Source: Trichomonas vaginalis G3 (Eukaryota > Parabasalia > Trichomonadida > Trichomonadidae). Taken from it: a DNA stretch of 64,000 nucleotides. The notes under the pieces were generated by a model that saw only the letters and a list, made by a program, of their open reading frames with translations, did not search any database and was not told where the DNA came from. Below are positions 10,574-20,878 of the stretch, piece by piece. Each line of letters begins with the position of its first letter. The stretch's first letter is position 1. The position numbers were made by a program, and so were the translations under genes. The DNA is taken from positions 12,294,522 to 12,358,521 of the forward strand of contig NC_067204.1 of the NCBI RefSeq assembly GCF_026262505.1. The letters run 5' to 3'.

Positions 10574-11452
10574 TGACTAATTTTCAAATTCGATTTCAGA
10601 TCATTTATTCACTAAAATGCATTTACTAAAAGATTATTCATCTTCCATGATTTGACAGTTTTCAGAAATAATTCTGAATTTGATAAGGTGAAATGGTGGA
10701 TAAGTTCAGACCATATTTATATATACAATTTCAAGCTTTTTTAATTGAATAACTTTTTTCAAAACTTGATGGTTTTTAATTCAATTGGAATCTTCCTAAA
10801 TATGGGGTATAAAATCTCATACTAACAGTATTGTGCTTTATTCTTGACTCGTTTTCAATTTTTGTCTGACTTTCAACTATCTTATTTTGTATATAATTGC
10901 TTATACTAAATTTCTACCAAAAACACTTGAGTGTAAAATTCAATGGATGTCTTGCATAAAGTATTCAAAATAATAAAGCAATTGTTTCGGGATTTTTGTA
11001 ATTTATTCATACATACCGGCTAATGTTAAATTACTTTTTTAAAATTTCAGATTTGATAAAAGACGATTAGTCAGATTCAACAATATAAAAAATAAAGAGG
11101 AATCTTACATTTATACTTTTAGAAGTAGTACCATGTAACAGCATATCTAACGCTTCAATATCTCAGTAGACTTTATGATAATTAATCATATTTTCCCAAA
11201 CATTTTTTGGGAAACTATCTTAATCGTGGGAGTGAATCCAATATGATATGAATTTCCAAAGGTTATGAGTGGCTGATATGCATAGGAATAAAATTGTGGG
11301 CCCTGCTTTTATGAATCCAAATATTATTATTAAATTTAGTTTAATTCTATCATTCGTTTGTGTTTAATTTCCAGATTTTATGTGAAAACTATACAGCTAA
11401 GCATGAAAACTAAAAATAAAAAAAAATATTTCATATAACAAACAAAATTTAT
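10574..11452. other. Intergenic, no gene seen
   Basis: About 880 bp of AT-rich spacer upstream of the RapGAP gene and downstream of the USP gene. No repeat, RNA gene or coding remnant recognised. Confidence 0.5.
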
Positions 11453-12571
11453 CTAAACTCTATTATATAAAAGAAGATAAGCCTGTTGTTCCATCTCTGT
11501 ACCATCTCTGATACCATAAACATCAGAATCATCGTATTCGCGCCAGTGTCCATCAGTTCTCTTCGAAATACAAATATAGTGGCCAGAAGCAGGGCTGGAA
11601 CCAATATGTATAACTATTGCAGCAAGTTCGAAGTCAGTTTTAAGCAATCTGAGTTTGCTTGGGTACTTAATTATATCATCTCTTTTAATTACACCAGTTC
11701 CATCGAAAGCGAACCTTTTTAGAGCAATTACTATGGAAGACGGTAAAGATAGGAATGAATTCTTCTTGGATGTTCCGTCATCAACGTCTGAAAATTTCAA
11801 GAAATTTTCAATTGATTCTTCTAAAGTCGGGGAAAGGTCAAGAGGTAGGACAAGATATGGCTCATGACCAACAGATCTGGAATGACCATTGCTAAGTGTA
11901 TCAGCTCTTACTATTGTACCGAATATATGAGTTATTGGAGATCTCTTAACACATTCATCAGAAACAGTAATGCGACCACTTTTAATTCCTTTGGCTTGCC
12001 ATCCGCCTGCATCTTGCTTGATATCTCCTAATTTTATTAGTTCTTGTAATTCATCGTGAAGTTTATTAAGTAAAAACATTGTAAACTCGGCGGCATCTTC
12101 CATTGTTAATGGATGACGCTTAGAAGTAAATGGACCGAAGAATTCATCCATTGATTCTGTTGAAATTATGTTTTTTTCTGTGGCATATGATCGTGCAAAC
12201 TTGCAAAGTGCAGACCATGTTGGTGCCGAAGCAAGTTGAGCAATTGAGAAAAATCGCATATTGTTTTTCATGAATAATATAAAACTAACAAACTCTTTTG
12301 ATGAAAATAAGAGCTGCAAAGATGCATTAGCAAAGCACATAAGTCCTTTATTAAGCAATCCATTTGGTGGAAGTGAAATTGGTTTCAAATTATAAGTTTG
12401 ATCATTTAAAGTATTCGCAAATTCTTTTTCAAACTTAAGAGTTTGTTCAATAAGATGCTGACTATAAAATTCGAGTACTTCTGGTGGATATTCAATGACT
12501 TTTGATATTTCAACCCACTGAGGATTTTTTCCTAAATGGCGCATTAAAAAGTGACAAAAATTTTGCCTCAT
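11453..12571 (-). CDS. Ubiquitin-specific protease (USP, peptidase C19)
   Basis: 372 residues. The Cys box GLLNKGLMCFANASLQ is at about 71-86 with nucleophile Cys79; the asparagine that helps form the oxyanion hole is in the same block. The His box is near 330 (SGHYICISKRTDGHW) with His331, and WREYDDSDV supplies the acidic residue. All catalytic elements are present, so an active deubiquitinase is expected. At this length the enzyme is nearly only the catalytic core. An ATG ten codons downstream (MRHLGKNP) is an alternative start. Confidence 0.9.
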   Translation of the reverse strand: MRQNFCHFLMRHLGKNPQWVEISKVIEYPPEVLEFYSQHLIEQTLKFEKEFANTLNDQTYNLKPISLPPNGLLNKGLMCFANASLQLLFSSKEFVSFILFMKNNMRFFSIAQLASAPTWSALCKFARSYATEKNIISTESMDEFFGPFTSKRHPLTMEDAAEFTMFLLNKLHDELQELIKLGDIKQDAGGWQAKGIKSGRITVSDECVKRSPITHIFGTIVRADTLSNGHSRSVGHEPYLVLPLDLSPTLEESIENFLKFSDVDDGTSKKNSFLSLPSSIVIALKRFAFDGTGVIKRDDIIKYPSKLRLLKTDFELAAIVIHIGSSPASGHYICISKRTDGHWREYDDSDVYGIRDGTEMEQQAYLLLYNRV

Positions 12572-13004
12572 ATGAAAACTTGATTCGTCAAAATCTCACG
12601 AATTTCATATGAATGTTATGGAAGGAAGACGAAAATTTTTAATACGGGCGCGACCAAGACCAAAATTTCACTATTTCTGACAAAATTTACGTGTCAAAAT
12701 CGTAGTTTAGCTTGAAAATCCCCAATACTATTCATTATGTCTTTGAACTTTGGCATTATATGACCTAGTAAATACTCCATCATACTATACTATCAAACAC
12801 ATATGTTTATAAGATTTGTGTAATTAAATCTGATGATTCTCATTGAATATGAGCGTGTCAAATCGTTTATAATTGTCACAACATACTATAGTATCGACTG
12901 AAGAATGTTTAGGTGTGAATTCTTAAAAATGAAGTATTTTATCTCGTATTCATTATATCAAATGGAGAAATATAGTTGAGATGAAATCAATTTTTATTTA
13001 TTCC
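12572..13004. other. Intergenic, no gene seen
   Basis: AT-rich spacer upstream of the USP gene and downstream of a gene relic. Nothing else recognised. Confidence 0.5.
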
Positions 13005-13214
13005 TCAAGAAAATTGAATATTAATATTTAAAATTCTGAAAGATTGAAGATTTTTAACAAGGCCAAGAAAGAACATATCTACTCTCGGAACATCAGTTTC
13101 ACCAGTAAAGCCAAATGGAAAGGGTTCTTTATCTTCGGCATCATCTCAAACTACTCCTCGCAAGATGTAGCCGAGTTCTTTGCATTTTTGGAAGACTTTA
13201 TCCAGTGAATTCAT
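13005..13214 (-). pseudogene. Gene relic with in-frame stop
   Basis: On the minus strand an ATG at 13214 opens a frame (MNSLDKVFQKCKELGY) that meets TGA at 13145-13147 and then continues as good coding sequence (DKEPFPFGFTGETDVPR) to a stop at 13005. Just upstream, a different frame reads HPGEVAHEFTG, suggesting the relic was once longer and is also frameshifted. Composition is clearly less AT-rich than the surrounding spacer. I do not recognise the family. Confidence 0.5.
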
Positions 13215-13354
13215 GTGCAACTTCACCAGGATGAAAATAATATAACTCATCATATCTAACAACTTAAGTCCAAAAAAATGCGCAAAAACGATTATTTTAT
13301 ATACAAATTACTCTCTAATAAATATCTTCTTCGAAAATATTTTATGTAAGAACA

Positions 13355-14866
13355 TTATTTTTTGGCACCATGCGAAATAAGAAGTTTTGCGATTGCTTTA
13401 CTATTATATTCTGCTGCAATATGAAGTGCAGTTTGTACATATTCATCTTTTTCATTGATATTTGCATCATGCGAAATAAGAAGTTTTGCGATTGCTTTAC
13501 TATTATATTCTGCTGCAATATGAAGTGCAGTTTGTCCATATTCATCTTTTTCATTGATATTTGCACCATTCGAAATAAGAAGTTCTGCGATTACTTTACT
13601 ATTATATTCTGCTGCAAAATGAAGTGCGGTTTGCCCATATTTATTTTTTTCATTGATATTTGCATCATGCAAAATAAGAAGTTCTGCGATTACTTTACTA
13701 TTATATTCTGCTGCAAAATGAAGTGCGGTTTGCCCATATTTATTTTTTTCATTGATATTTGCACCATGCGAAATAAGAAATTCAAGAGTTTCTTTACTAT
13801 TATTTTCTGCTGCAATATGAAGTGCAGTTTGTTCAATATTATCTTTTTCATTGATATTTGCACCATGCGAAATAAGAAATTCAGCAGTTTCTTTACTATT
13901 ATATTCTGCTGCAATATGAAGTGCGGTTTTTCCATCTTCATTTTTTTCATTGATATTTGCACCATGTGAAAGGAAGTATACCAAAAAGGATGGAATATTT
14001 AAAATCGGTGAATAAACAAAGCATTTGTTTATATCATTGGTTTGATCGAAATAAACTAAATAGGATTCAATATTATTGTAAATTCCACAGTATTCTAAAT
14101 TGATCTCTATATCGTACTCATTCTTCAATAATGTAACAAAATCAATGTTGTGTGAAATAATTGCATATTTCATGCAATCTTGATATGGTTCTTGATATTT
14201 CAAGCATTCACTCATAATCTCTGGATTTCCACCTAAAAATGATAAACCTAGACATTTTTTAGTTATTTCTAAGCTGAATTTTGTTATTAAAAACTTGAAA
14301 CAATCAACTGCTCCATGGTAACAACATAATTCAAGTAATGAATATCCTTCTAGGAAATATGGATATAAATCGCTTTCAAGCGTTTGATATTCATCAAATC
14401 TATCGCTTTCAGTGAATGTGATGAATTTTTCTTTGTCGTTATTCATAATTGCTCTGTAAATTGTATTTTCTGTATGAATATCGAGATTATCTGATTTAAT
14501 TTTTTCAAAATCATCAGATTTGTCTAATTTAATTCCATATTCTTTATAAAACAAGAAGTTTGAAATAGGTACGACATTGCTGACCTCTGTAACATGGTAA
14601 TAATCAGATATGAGTTTGGCAAGAAATAAATATGACTTTGTATAGCGATTATTATATGGAATTATACTTAAAACGTCTTGTACAACCTTGGTTGGTGGAT
14701 ATTTCTTTGAATCAATCAATTCTGTTTTGATCATTTTGTAAATTAACTTTAATTCTTCTTCCTTATCCGTTTTCAGCTGATACAGCGCAATATATGAATC
14801 AATGTAGTATTTATAGATACTTCGTAATTTGGTGTATTTGTTTGGATGAACGTCTTGGTCTGACAT
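13355..14866 (-). CDS. Ankyrin-repeat protein with DUF3447-like N-terminal domain
   Basis: 503 residues. The first ~300 residues are the helical head typical of trichomonad ankyrin proteins, containing GYSLLELCCYHGAVDCFKFL and SFLGGNPEIMSECLKYQEP, which resembles DUF3447. About seven near-identical 33-residue ankyrin repeats follow (GQTALHIAAEYNSKAIAKLL type), ending SHGAKK. At DNA level the repeats are almost the same 99-bp unit, indicating recent expansion or homogenisation. A close paralogue with the same MSDQD start lies at 47211-48719. The likely role is protein binding; no partner is indicated. A CCTTT site lies about 17 nt before the ATG. Confidence 0.88.
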   Translation of the reverse strand: MSDQDVHPNKYTKLRSIYKYYIDSYIALYQLKTDKEEELKLIYKMIKTELIDSKKYPPTKVVQDVLSIIPYNNRYTKSYLFLAKLISDYYHVTEVSNVVPISNFLFYKEYGIKLDKSDDFEKIKSDNLDIHTENTIYRAIMNNDKEKFITFTESDRFDEYQTLESDLYPYFLEGYSLLELCCYHGAVDCFKFLITKFSLEITKKCLGLSFLGGNPEIMSECLKYQEPYQDCMKYAIISHNIDFVTLLKNEYDIEINLEYCGIYNNIESYLVYFDQTNDINKCFVYSPILNIPSFLVYFLSHGANINEKNEDGKTALHIAAEYNSKETAEFLISHGANINEKDNIEQTALHIAAENNSKETLEFLISHGANINEKNKYGQTALHFAAEYNSKVIAELLILHDANINEKNKYGQTALHFAAEYNSKVIAELLISNGANINEKDEYGQTALHIAAEYNSKAIAKLLISHDANINEKDEYVQTALHIAAEYNSKAIAKLLISHGAKK

Positions 14867-14880
14867 TCTTAATTTTTAAA

Positions 14881-14885
14881 AAAGG
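14881..14885 (-). promoter_or_regulatory. CCTTT (M5-like) start-site element
   Basis: CCTTT on the minus strand about 17 nt upstream of the ankyrin gene start, the same spacing as for the RapGAP gene. Confidence 0.45.
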
Positions 14886-15259
14886 CATATTTGCTATCTA
14901 CCATATGAAATACCCCTTAAATTCCTTAGAAGAAAAAAATACTATGTCATACATGTAGAAAACAATGGTTTCGGATATACCCAGATTTCCCATAATTTTT
15001 TCAACTTAAAAAGACAGGGATTGCCCAAGAATGATCAAATAGCACCATCACAATTTAGCATAGAATGATTCTTAAAGCTTCTTATAGGCTTAATTGTTAA
15101 ATATTCAGAAAACTTTTAAATCATTTGTATTTTTTGCTTATTTACGAAAGAATTCTTATGGTAACAACTTTAGAACGTACTATATACTTAAGTTTCTATA
15201 TATTATTTTGAAGAGCTCGCATTCATTCCAATAGATAACTTAGAGTTTTTATAGGTTGC

Positions 15260-15290
<31 letters not shown>
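14886..15290. other. Intergenic, ending in a 28-A tract against the Maverick
   Basis: AT-rich spacer with no gene. It ends with an uninterrupted run of A (15264-15291, the last A being the first base of the Maverick terminus). The run sits exactly at the transposon border, where a target-site duplication should be. Confidence 0.6.
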
Positions 15291-15293
<3 letters not shown>

Positions 15294-15428
15294 TAGTGGG
15301 GCCTCCAGGCACTTCGTGCCCTCTAGCCCTGAAGATGTTTAGTATAACTTTGTCCGGACAAGCAAGGGTCTATCGTCGCTACAGGAAAAGTTACAGGCGT
15401 TCCAAGGAAGTATACTTTGAGAAGCCTT
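15291..15428 (+). repeat. Maverick 1 left terminal inverted repeat
   Basis: Matches the inverse of 38751-38889 almost base for base, apart from a hairpin-forming stretch near the end (15308-15321) whose two arms differ from the right copy yet still pair. Confidence 0.93.
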
Positions 15429-15559
15429 TTCTCCCTTTTAAAACAAGATAGGACGGTTATTTTACAAAACTGACAACACTTTGACCGAGTAGTTTTTTGT
15501 GCTGAACAAGAAGTGTCATATAAACATCTGTCGAAAACCGCTTTTTAACTTCACTTAAA

Positions 15560-18500
15560 ATGCCACGTAAGCTACGTAAGAATATACGTAAGAGGAAGGG
15601 AGCATTGAAACATCCAATAGTAAAACTGACACCACAACAACAGTTGCAACAACAAATGCTGAATGACCCCACTATGTTGCAACAAATGTCAAGCAATCCT
15701 ATGCTCTTAAACCGAGTTATTGGTGCACAGAGTGGAGGTTTAAGAGCGGCACTTTTAGCGAAAATGGCAGGCTATGGTGGAGCTGCAGACGGAACAGCTT
15801 ATAACCCTCAAAGTCAAATGAATTTGAGTTCACTCAAAAATCAAATATCAGATGTCAAAAAGTCAAACATAGACATACAGAAGCAAATAAGTGAAAACGA
15901 AAAGAAACTAGAATATGACAGACACACAAAGAAACTCAATGAGTTAAACGTAGAGAAAAAGAAGAAAGAAGAACAACTGAAAGAACTAAGTACAGAGGAA
16001 TATGCGAAAAAAGTGTCAGAAAAAGCAGCAGAAGTAGCAAAAATGGAACAAGATGTCATAAATTTGAAAAACCATACTACTCAATATAAAGTACTGAAAG
16101 ATGAAGAGATAAAACAAAAAGCCCTGAAGACATATATGGATAGCGATGAGTATAAAAAAGAAGTTGAAGCAAATGTAAAGGCAGAAAAACTTTTACAGTT
16201 GCAAAACCAAACCGTACAGTATGAAAACTTAGCACAAGAAAGTAAAAATAACGACGCAGCCATGCAAAAGGCAATGAAAAGCGCAGAATATATAAAAGCT
16301 AACAATGACTGGTTAGATGCCCAAGCCAACGCTAAAGCAGCCCAGCTTATAGGGTCAATAAGGACAAAAATACAAGCGGATGAAGACAGTTCAAATGAAG
16401 CTTTAACAAATGCTGACTTTAAGAACGCCTTCGAAGCTCTTCATAGTAAGGTGAAACAAGTGAACGACTTCTCATCTGGAAAGAAACTGAAGTCTGAAGG
16501 TTTCGACAAAGAGTTAAAAGAAGTAGCACAAAATATGACGAAAATAACAGATGCAGCAACGAGACAGGCAGTTCAAAGTGCCTATGACGCCGTTAAAGCA
16601 ACTGTTGTGGAAAGTCAAGAAAAAGAGTTACAACAGACCAAAACAGACCTAGTAAATGCTTTCTTAAAAACGAAAAGTCAGGTAGGACACTATGCTGCAG
16701 ATGGAACATATGTGCCAGCTGGTGGAACTTATATACCAGCTGGTGGAACTTATATACTAGCTAGTGGAACTTATATACCACCAAACCCTCCAAGAGAAGC
16801 ACCTGCACCAGGACTACCTAGAACATTTACATCGTCACATGGACACAGACACAAGCATGCACCAAAACCAACACAACAACCAACAGTTCAAAATCCAGCA
16901 CAACAACAACAACAACCAGCACAACAACCACCTCCACAACCAGCACAGCAACCAACAGTTCAAAACCCTGCACAACAACAACCACAAACAGAGCAAGGAC
17001 ATAAAAGAAGTAGAGAACAAGGAAACCAAGATTTCTTAAAAATGCTTAAAGAAGACTATGGTTACCCAGCTACTCTTGACTTTAGTGACAGATATAAAGA
17101 AGCTATTAGAAAGTTCAAGGAAGGAAATACTGACCCGAACCTATTTAGCTTTATGGCTCAGCACCAAATGGGATATAATTTCAAACCTGGAAAATACAAG
17201 CTCGCTAAGGGATATGATTTAATAGCATATCATCCAAATGACATGACTGAATTTACTCCGAGATATTTGGTGTCAGAGCTAAATGACAATTCAACTCTCT
17301 TCATGAAACGCGTAAAAAATAGAGACGGAACGAAAGAAGAAAGGTTTATGAGTCCGGATGACTTAGATAGGGAACTTGTTAAAAACGGTCTCGGAATATA
17401 TGAAATGCCAGCAGATGAGGTACAAGAAACTCCACAGGAAGAAGTTCAGATACAACCAGACATGGAAGAAATAGTTCAGCAACAACAGCTAGAAGAGCCT
17501 GAAGGAAACGAACAAGTCCCTCCTTTGGAAACTAACTTCACAGAACTAGATGAAGATTTGGAACAGCCGAAAAATCTTGACCCTCAACAAGAGTATGAGG
17601 TGAATATGGAATCTTTCCAAGAGTCTAAGAAAAATTCGGCTGACATGGTAGAAGAATATCGAAAAATGTTTGCCGACATACAAAAGACTCCAACACCAGA
17701 TGAAAATATTCAGCATAGAATGGAAGTACTGAAAGAAAATGTACGCAAATACAACAACCCTTTTTACTTACGACCATATAACGTTCAATCTTTGGATGAA
17801 CTCGGTGAAAATAAAAGGTTAAATTTCAACAAAACATATAGAAATGAAACATTGTTTAAAGTTCATTCAGAACCTAGCCAATATGGAAACAAACCTACTT
17901 TTGTTTCTGCAGACTATGGAACTACAATGAGATGGGGTCATAAAGCTAACCCGGATAGGTGGTTCATAAACTTACAACCACAATTCCAAGAAGTTGTAGA
18001 CGCAATGGAAGTCAATGGTGAACCAGATTTAGCTGGTATTTTCAGCGCGGCTTTAATGCCATTGAAAGATATGAAACATGCAGATATTTTGAACCAGTAT
18101 GAAATGAACATGGCTGATGGAAATATAACACCTGACGTTCTAAAACATTTATCTCAAAGAACTACACAGAACCATAGAGATGGTATATTTGGTGAAGAGT
18201 TTAGAAAGAGAGTTAGGGAGAGAGAAGGAAGAGAACCTATTGTACATGACCTTGCAAACGAAAGTTTACAAAATGTCATAAAAACTTACTTTGCAGACAA
18301 TGAACCGAGAAGGGATGAATATTTAAGAAAACTCAAATGGACAGTACCAAATGAAATGTTAGTATTGAAAAACATGTTCCTTGACAAAATAAAACCAACT
18401 ACAGAAATAAATGACGCAAGACTGAAACGTTGGGTAAAAGCTTTCCCATTCACAAAAGATATTGTTGGTAACATGGAAAGAAAACCAGAATGGCTACAAG

Positions 18501-18904
18501 AACATATATTTGGAAACAAGCTTATTCCATATGGACAAGCTATATTTGAAGAGCTTGAACCGGAAACTCAGGAAAGAGTCATGCAAACAATACGCGAAGA
18601 CTCAAATACAAACTATGACGAAATCTTTCTAGGATATAGGATACCTGAGATGGGCGACCAGAGCCTAAAGGCAAAAAGGACACGTGAAATTTGCAACATA
18701 CTAGATGAACATGATGCAAAGATGCAACAACTTAAAGCAGAGGGCAAGTTACCAAAGAAGAAGAGAAGAGTAGAACAAAGTGAAAGTAGTGAAGAAGTAA
18801 CTTCATCTAGTGAAAGTAGTGGCAATGAAGGAAAAAGAAGAGTTAAAAACTCAGTCAGGAAGAAAGTAAAGCTTGGTCCGAGTGGGTTCTATTATGACAC
18901 ATAA
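15560..18904 (+). CDS. Large Maverick structural-candidate protein with nuclear signals
   Basis: 1114 residues, first gene inside the left terminus and directly upstream of the capsid gene. Order of features: very basic head (MPRKLRKNIRKRKG); a long coiled coil at about 90-300; a short tandem repeat of GTYIPAGG type near residues 385-410; a Q/P-rich linker to about 480; a globular part; and a tail with PKKKRRVE, a Ser/Glu-rich stretch and KRRVKNSVRKKVK. The tail looks like a bipartite nuclear localisation signal with casein-kinase-type acidic serines. The position suggests a virion core, scaffold or genome-binding protein. I do not recognise a named family, and no protease motif is visible. 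An initiator-like TCACTT is 6 nt before the ATG. Confidence 0.75.
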   Translation: MPRKLRKNIRKRKGALKHPIVKLTPQQQLQQQMLNDPTMLQQMSSNPMLLNRVIGAQSGGLRAALLAKMAGYGGAADGTAYNPQSQMNLSSLKNQISDVKKSNIDIQKQISENEKKLEYDRHTKKLNELNVEKKKKEEQLKELSTEEYAKKVSEKAAEVAKMEQDVINLKNHTTQYKVLKDEEIKQKALKTYMDSDEYKKEVEANVKAEKLLQLQNQTVQYENLAQESKNNDAAMQKAMKSAEYIKANNDWLDAQANAKAAQLIGSIRTKIQADEDSSNEALTNADFKNAFEALHSKVKQVNDFSSGKKLKSEGFDKELKEVAQNMTKITDAATRQAVQSAYDAVKATVVESQEKELQQTKTDLVNAFLKTKSQVGHYAADGTYVPAGGTYIPAGGTYILASGTYIPPNPPREAPAPGLPRTFTSSHGHRHKHAPKPTQQPTVQNPAQQQQQPAQQPPPQPAQQPTVQNPAQQQPQTEQGHKRSREQGNQDFLKMLKEDYGYPATLDFSDRYKEAIRKFKEGNTDPNLFSFMAQHQMGYNFKPGKYKLAKGYDLIAYHPNDMTEFTPRYLVSELNDNSTLFMKRVKNRDGTKEERFMSPDDLDRELVKNGLGIYEMPADEVQETPQEEVQIQPDMEEIVQQQQLEEPEGNEQVPPLETNFTELDEDLEQPKNLDPQQEYEVNMESFQESKKNSADMVEEYRKMFADIQKTPTPDENIQHRMEVLKENVRKYNNPFYLRPYNVQSLDELGENKRLNFNKTYRNETLFKVHSEPSQYGNKPTFVSADYGTTMRWGHKANPDRWFINLQPQFQEVVDAMEVNGEPDLAGIFSAALMPLKDMKHADILNQYEMNMADGNITPDVLKHLSQRTTQNHRDGIFGEEFRKRVREREGREPIVHDLANESLQNVIKTYFADNEPRRDEYLRKLKWTVPNEMLVLKNMFLDKIKPTTEINDARLKRWVKAFPFTKDIVGNMERKPEWLQEHIFGNKLIPYGQAIFEELEPETQERVMQTIREDSNTNYDEIFLGYRIPEMGDQSLKAKRTREICNILDEHDAKMQQLKAEGKLPKKKRRVEQSESSEEVTSSSESSGNEGKRRVKNSVRKKVKLGPSGFYYDT

Positions 18905-18936
18905 ATCCAACTATTCTATATTTTTACCCATATGAA

Positions 18937-20547
18937 ATGTACGCCGCTCAGAATATAACGCCAACAGTTTTGGATGCCATGAATGGAAATGTTTCCGAAT
19001 GGTATAACGAATGCGACAATGCCATTAGAAGGTCAGAAATAGTTCCTGGAACTTACGAATATACAACTGCTGTTTCTTATGGAAATGTAGGTGAGTTTGG
19101 AGAAGGTTCTTCAACAACAGTAGATATTGCTTGCGACAGGTTTCATATTATTTCTATTGACAACTCTTTCTTATACGTGGAACAAGACATTGAAATAAAA
19201 CCTTCTGCCAAGTTGTCTGACAAGAAAGGTTGCAATGGAATTTTCTATGTCGGATACCAATATGCTCCAGAAGTTTTCATGGGATATAAGATATATTCTA
19301 ACTCTGACTTAGTTCAAACAGTAACATGGGCAAACTATGAATGGTTCGCTTTAAGAAACTCAGTACAACCACAAGCTAGAGAACAAACAGACCAGTATGC
19401 AACTATTGAGAAAATAAGAAGACTTGACCCTAACGTTCCAGGAGTTTATGTTAACCTTTCTGGTTCAGATGGAAATGCTGTCACTAAAGTAAAACTGAAA
19501 CTTAGAGTTCCTTTGTCATCTTTCCTCATCTTCAGGTTTTTAAGATACTTGCCAAACTGGGCAGGAAAAATTTCTATCGAACTTACTCCAAGCAAAAATA
19601 ACTTAGTCATTGCACCAACACAAGACCCATTCACTCTTACAGACGTAAAGGGAGCAAATCAAACGTCATTCGCCGAATTTTGCAAAGACAAAGTTGACTT
19701 AGACTTTGGTTTCTCAAACCTCAACACTGAAGTAAAGTATTATTTCAATGCTGCTGGAACTGCTTGGGACCCAGTTAGGTTTACATGCGAAAAATTTGAA
19801 TGCAAGAGAATAGAAAGCAGACTTGCAGTCTATATGTTGGACCCAGATATTTCAAATGCTTTAGCTGCCAAATATATTGCAGTTCCACTTATGTTCCCTA
19901 TACACCAAATATCTGTCAAAGACTTTGCAGGTGAAGTTGGAAACCAAAATCCAGGAACCGCAGGTGCAAGAACAGATATTGCTTTAACAACTGCAATGAA
20001 ACACGCAGATACTATGTTTGTACTGTTCAGACGAACTATAAATGACTATTCTTGTTTCTACAACCCCGGTATTAAATATCATATAAACATAGATGGCAAA
20101 TATTATCCAAGAGAAGAATATTCTACAGTTGAAGATATGAGGTCATACAACTTGACATTAGATGCTATGAACTTTAACAACAACTTCACAACAACCATTA
20201 ACCCTGAAATGCAAAGTTCTATTATGCCATATGTGAAAGTATGGACCCATACAGGAAGTCAAAAAACTCAATATACAAATGGAGACCGTTCAAACTTTTG
20301 GCTTGGCATTCCATTTGCTGACTCAGAAGACTTTATGGGTGGTATTTCAACTGTTGGTACTGTACAAATACAATATACTGGTGACAGAGACGGTCCATAT
20401 GAACTGAGAGCAAAGAAGTTTACAAAACCAATAGCACTTTTCACGGAAGATGCTCTTTTGAAGATTCGTTCGATGAAACCTGCTGGGGCTCCTCAGATTG
20501 GCATAACGACAGCTTCCATCGAGCAGATTTTGGCAGCAGGTCAGTAA
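18937..20547 (+). CDS. MCP: Major capsid protein (double jelly-roll type)
   Basis: 536 residues, 32 bp after the large structural gene. The pattern KLRVPLSSFLIFRFLRYLP followed by KISIELTP matches the end of the first jelly roll in Polinton and other double-jelly-roll capsid proteins (a charged strand, a loop with L-x-x-F, an aromatic-L-P turn and an I-x-I-E-L strand). Polintons are known to encode such capsids. Many asparagine- and tyrosine-rich beta strands follow, and no signal peptide or membrane segment is seen. The frame is intact. The last ~105 bp overlap an antisense gene at 20441-20860. Confidence 0.8.
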   Translation: MYAAQNITPTVLDAMNGNVSEWYNECDNAIRRSEIVPGTYEYTTAVSYGNVGEFGEGSSTTVDIACDRFHIISIDNSFLYVEQDIEIKPSAKLSDKKGCNGIFYVGYQYAPEVFMGYKIYSNSDLVQTVTWANYEWFALRNSVQPQAREQTDQYATIEKIRRLDPNVPGVYVNLSGSDGNAVTKVKLKLRVPLSSFLIFRFLRYLPNWAGKISIELTPSKNNLVIAPTQDPFTLTDVKGANQTSFAEFCKDKVDLDFGFSNLNTEVKYYFNAAGTAWDPVRFTCEKFECKRIESRLAVYMLDPDISNALAAKYIAVPLMFPIHQISVKDFAGEVGNQNPGTAGARTDIALTTAMKHADTMFVLFRRTINDYSCFYNPGIKYHINIDGKYYPREEYSTVEDMRSYNLTLDAMNFNNNFTTTINPEMQSSIMPYVKVWTHTGSQKTQYTNGDRSNFWLGIPFADSEDFMGGISTVGTVQIQYTGDRDGPYELRAKKFTKPIALFTEDALLKIRSMKPAGAPQIGITTASIEQILAAGQ

Positions 20548-20860
20548 GTTGTTCTTGAACTGACTTCTCTCCGTCAAATATTGACAGTACGCCAGTTTTG
20601 ACATAAAATTGTATTATAAACTTACCTTTAGAAATATCTGTAAGTTTTGTTGTTATATTTTTGTCTGCTTCAAGAACTTTCACCATTTCAGTTATACCAA
20701 CTTTCTTTGCTTTATGAAAATATTTTGGTTCAGCAAAGACTGCTATTCTATAACATTTTCCATTGTTTGTATAAAGAACTATTCTGTCAATGTATTTGTA
20801 TTGTTTGTGTGTGTAAACTTTGTTCTGCTTCAATTCGAAGAGATATCCGAATACGTCCAT
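20441..20860 (-). CDS. Small Maverick protein, convergent with the capsid gene
   Basis: 139 residues, unrecognised. It has a mixed alpha/beta look with several YxxIDRIVLY and KGKFIIQFYV strands and an S/E-rich tail. Two facts support it as real: it forms a head-to-head pair with the next gene, with 18 bp between start codons and the same TTTTTATTC-type spacer seen at the other pairs, and it keeps an open frame where it overlaps the capsid 3' end by 107 bp. No homologue is evident in element 2. Confidence 0.6.
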   Translation of the reverse strand: MDVFGYLFELKQNKVYTHKQYKYIDRIVLYTNNGKCYRIAVFAEPKYFHKAKKVGITEMVKVLEADKNITTKLTDISKGKFIIQFYVKTGVLSIFDGEKSVQEQLTDLLPKSARWKLSLCQSEEPQQVSSNESSKEHLP

Positions 20861-20878
20861 ATTTTTATTCGAAGTAAA
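20861..20878. promoter_or_regulatory. Bidirectional promoter (18 bp)
   Basis: Lies between two opposing ATGs and contains TTTTTATTCGAAGTAAA; same layout as the spacers at 36182, 56805, 58106 and 59775. Confidence 0.55.

Noticed and set aside
13370..13969. 199-codon plus-strand frame in the ankyrin repeats
   Set aside because: It is the mirror of the 99-bp ankyrin unit; a repeat without stops in one frame gives an open frame on the other strand.
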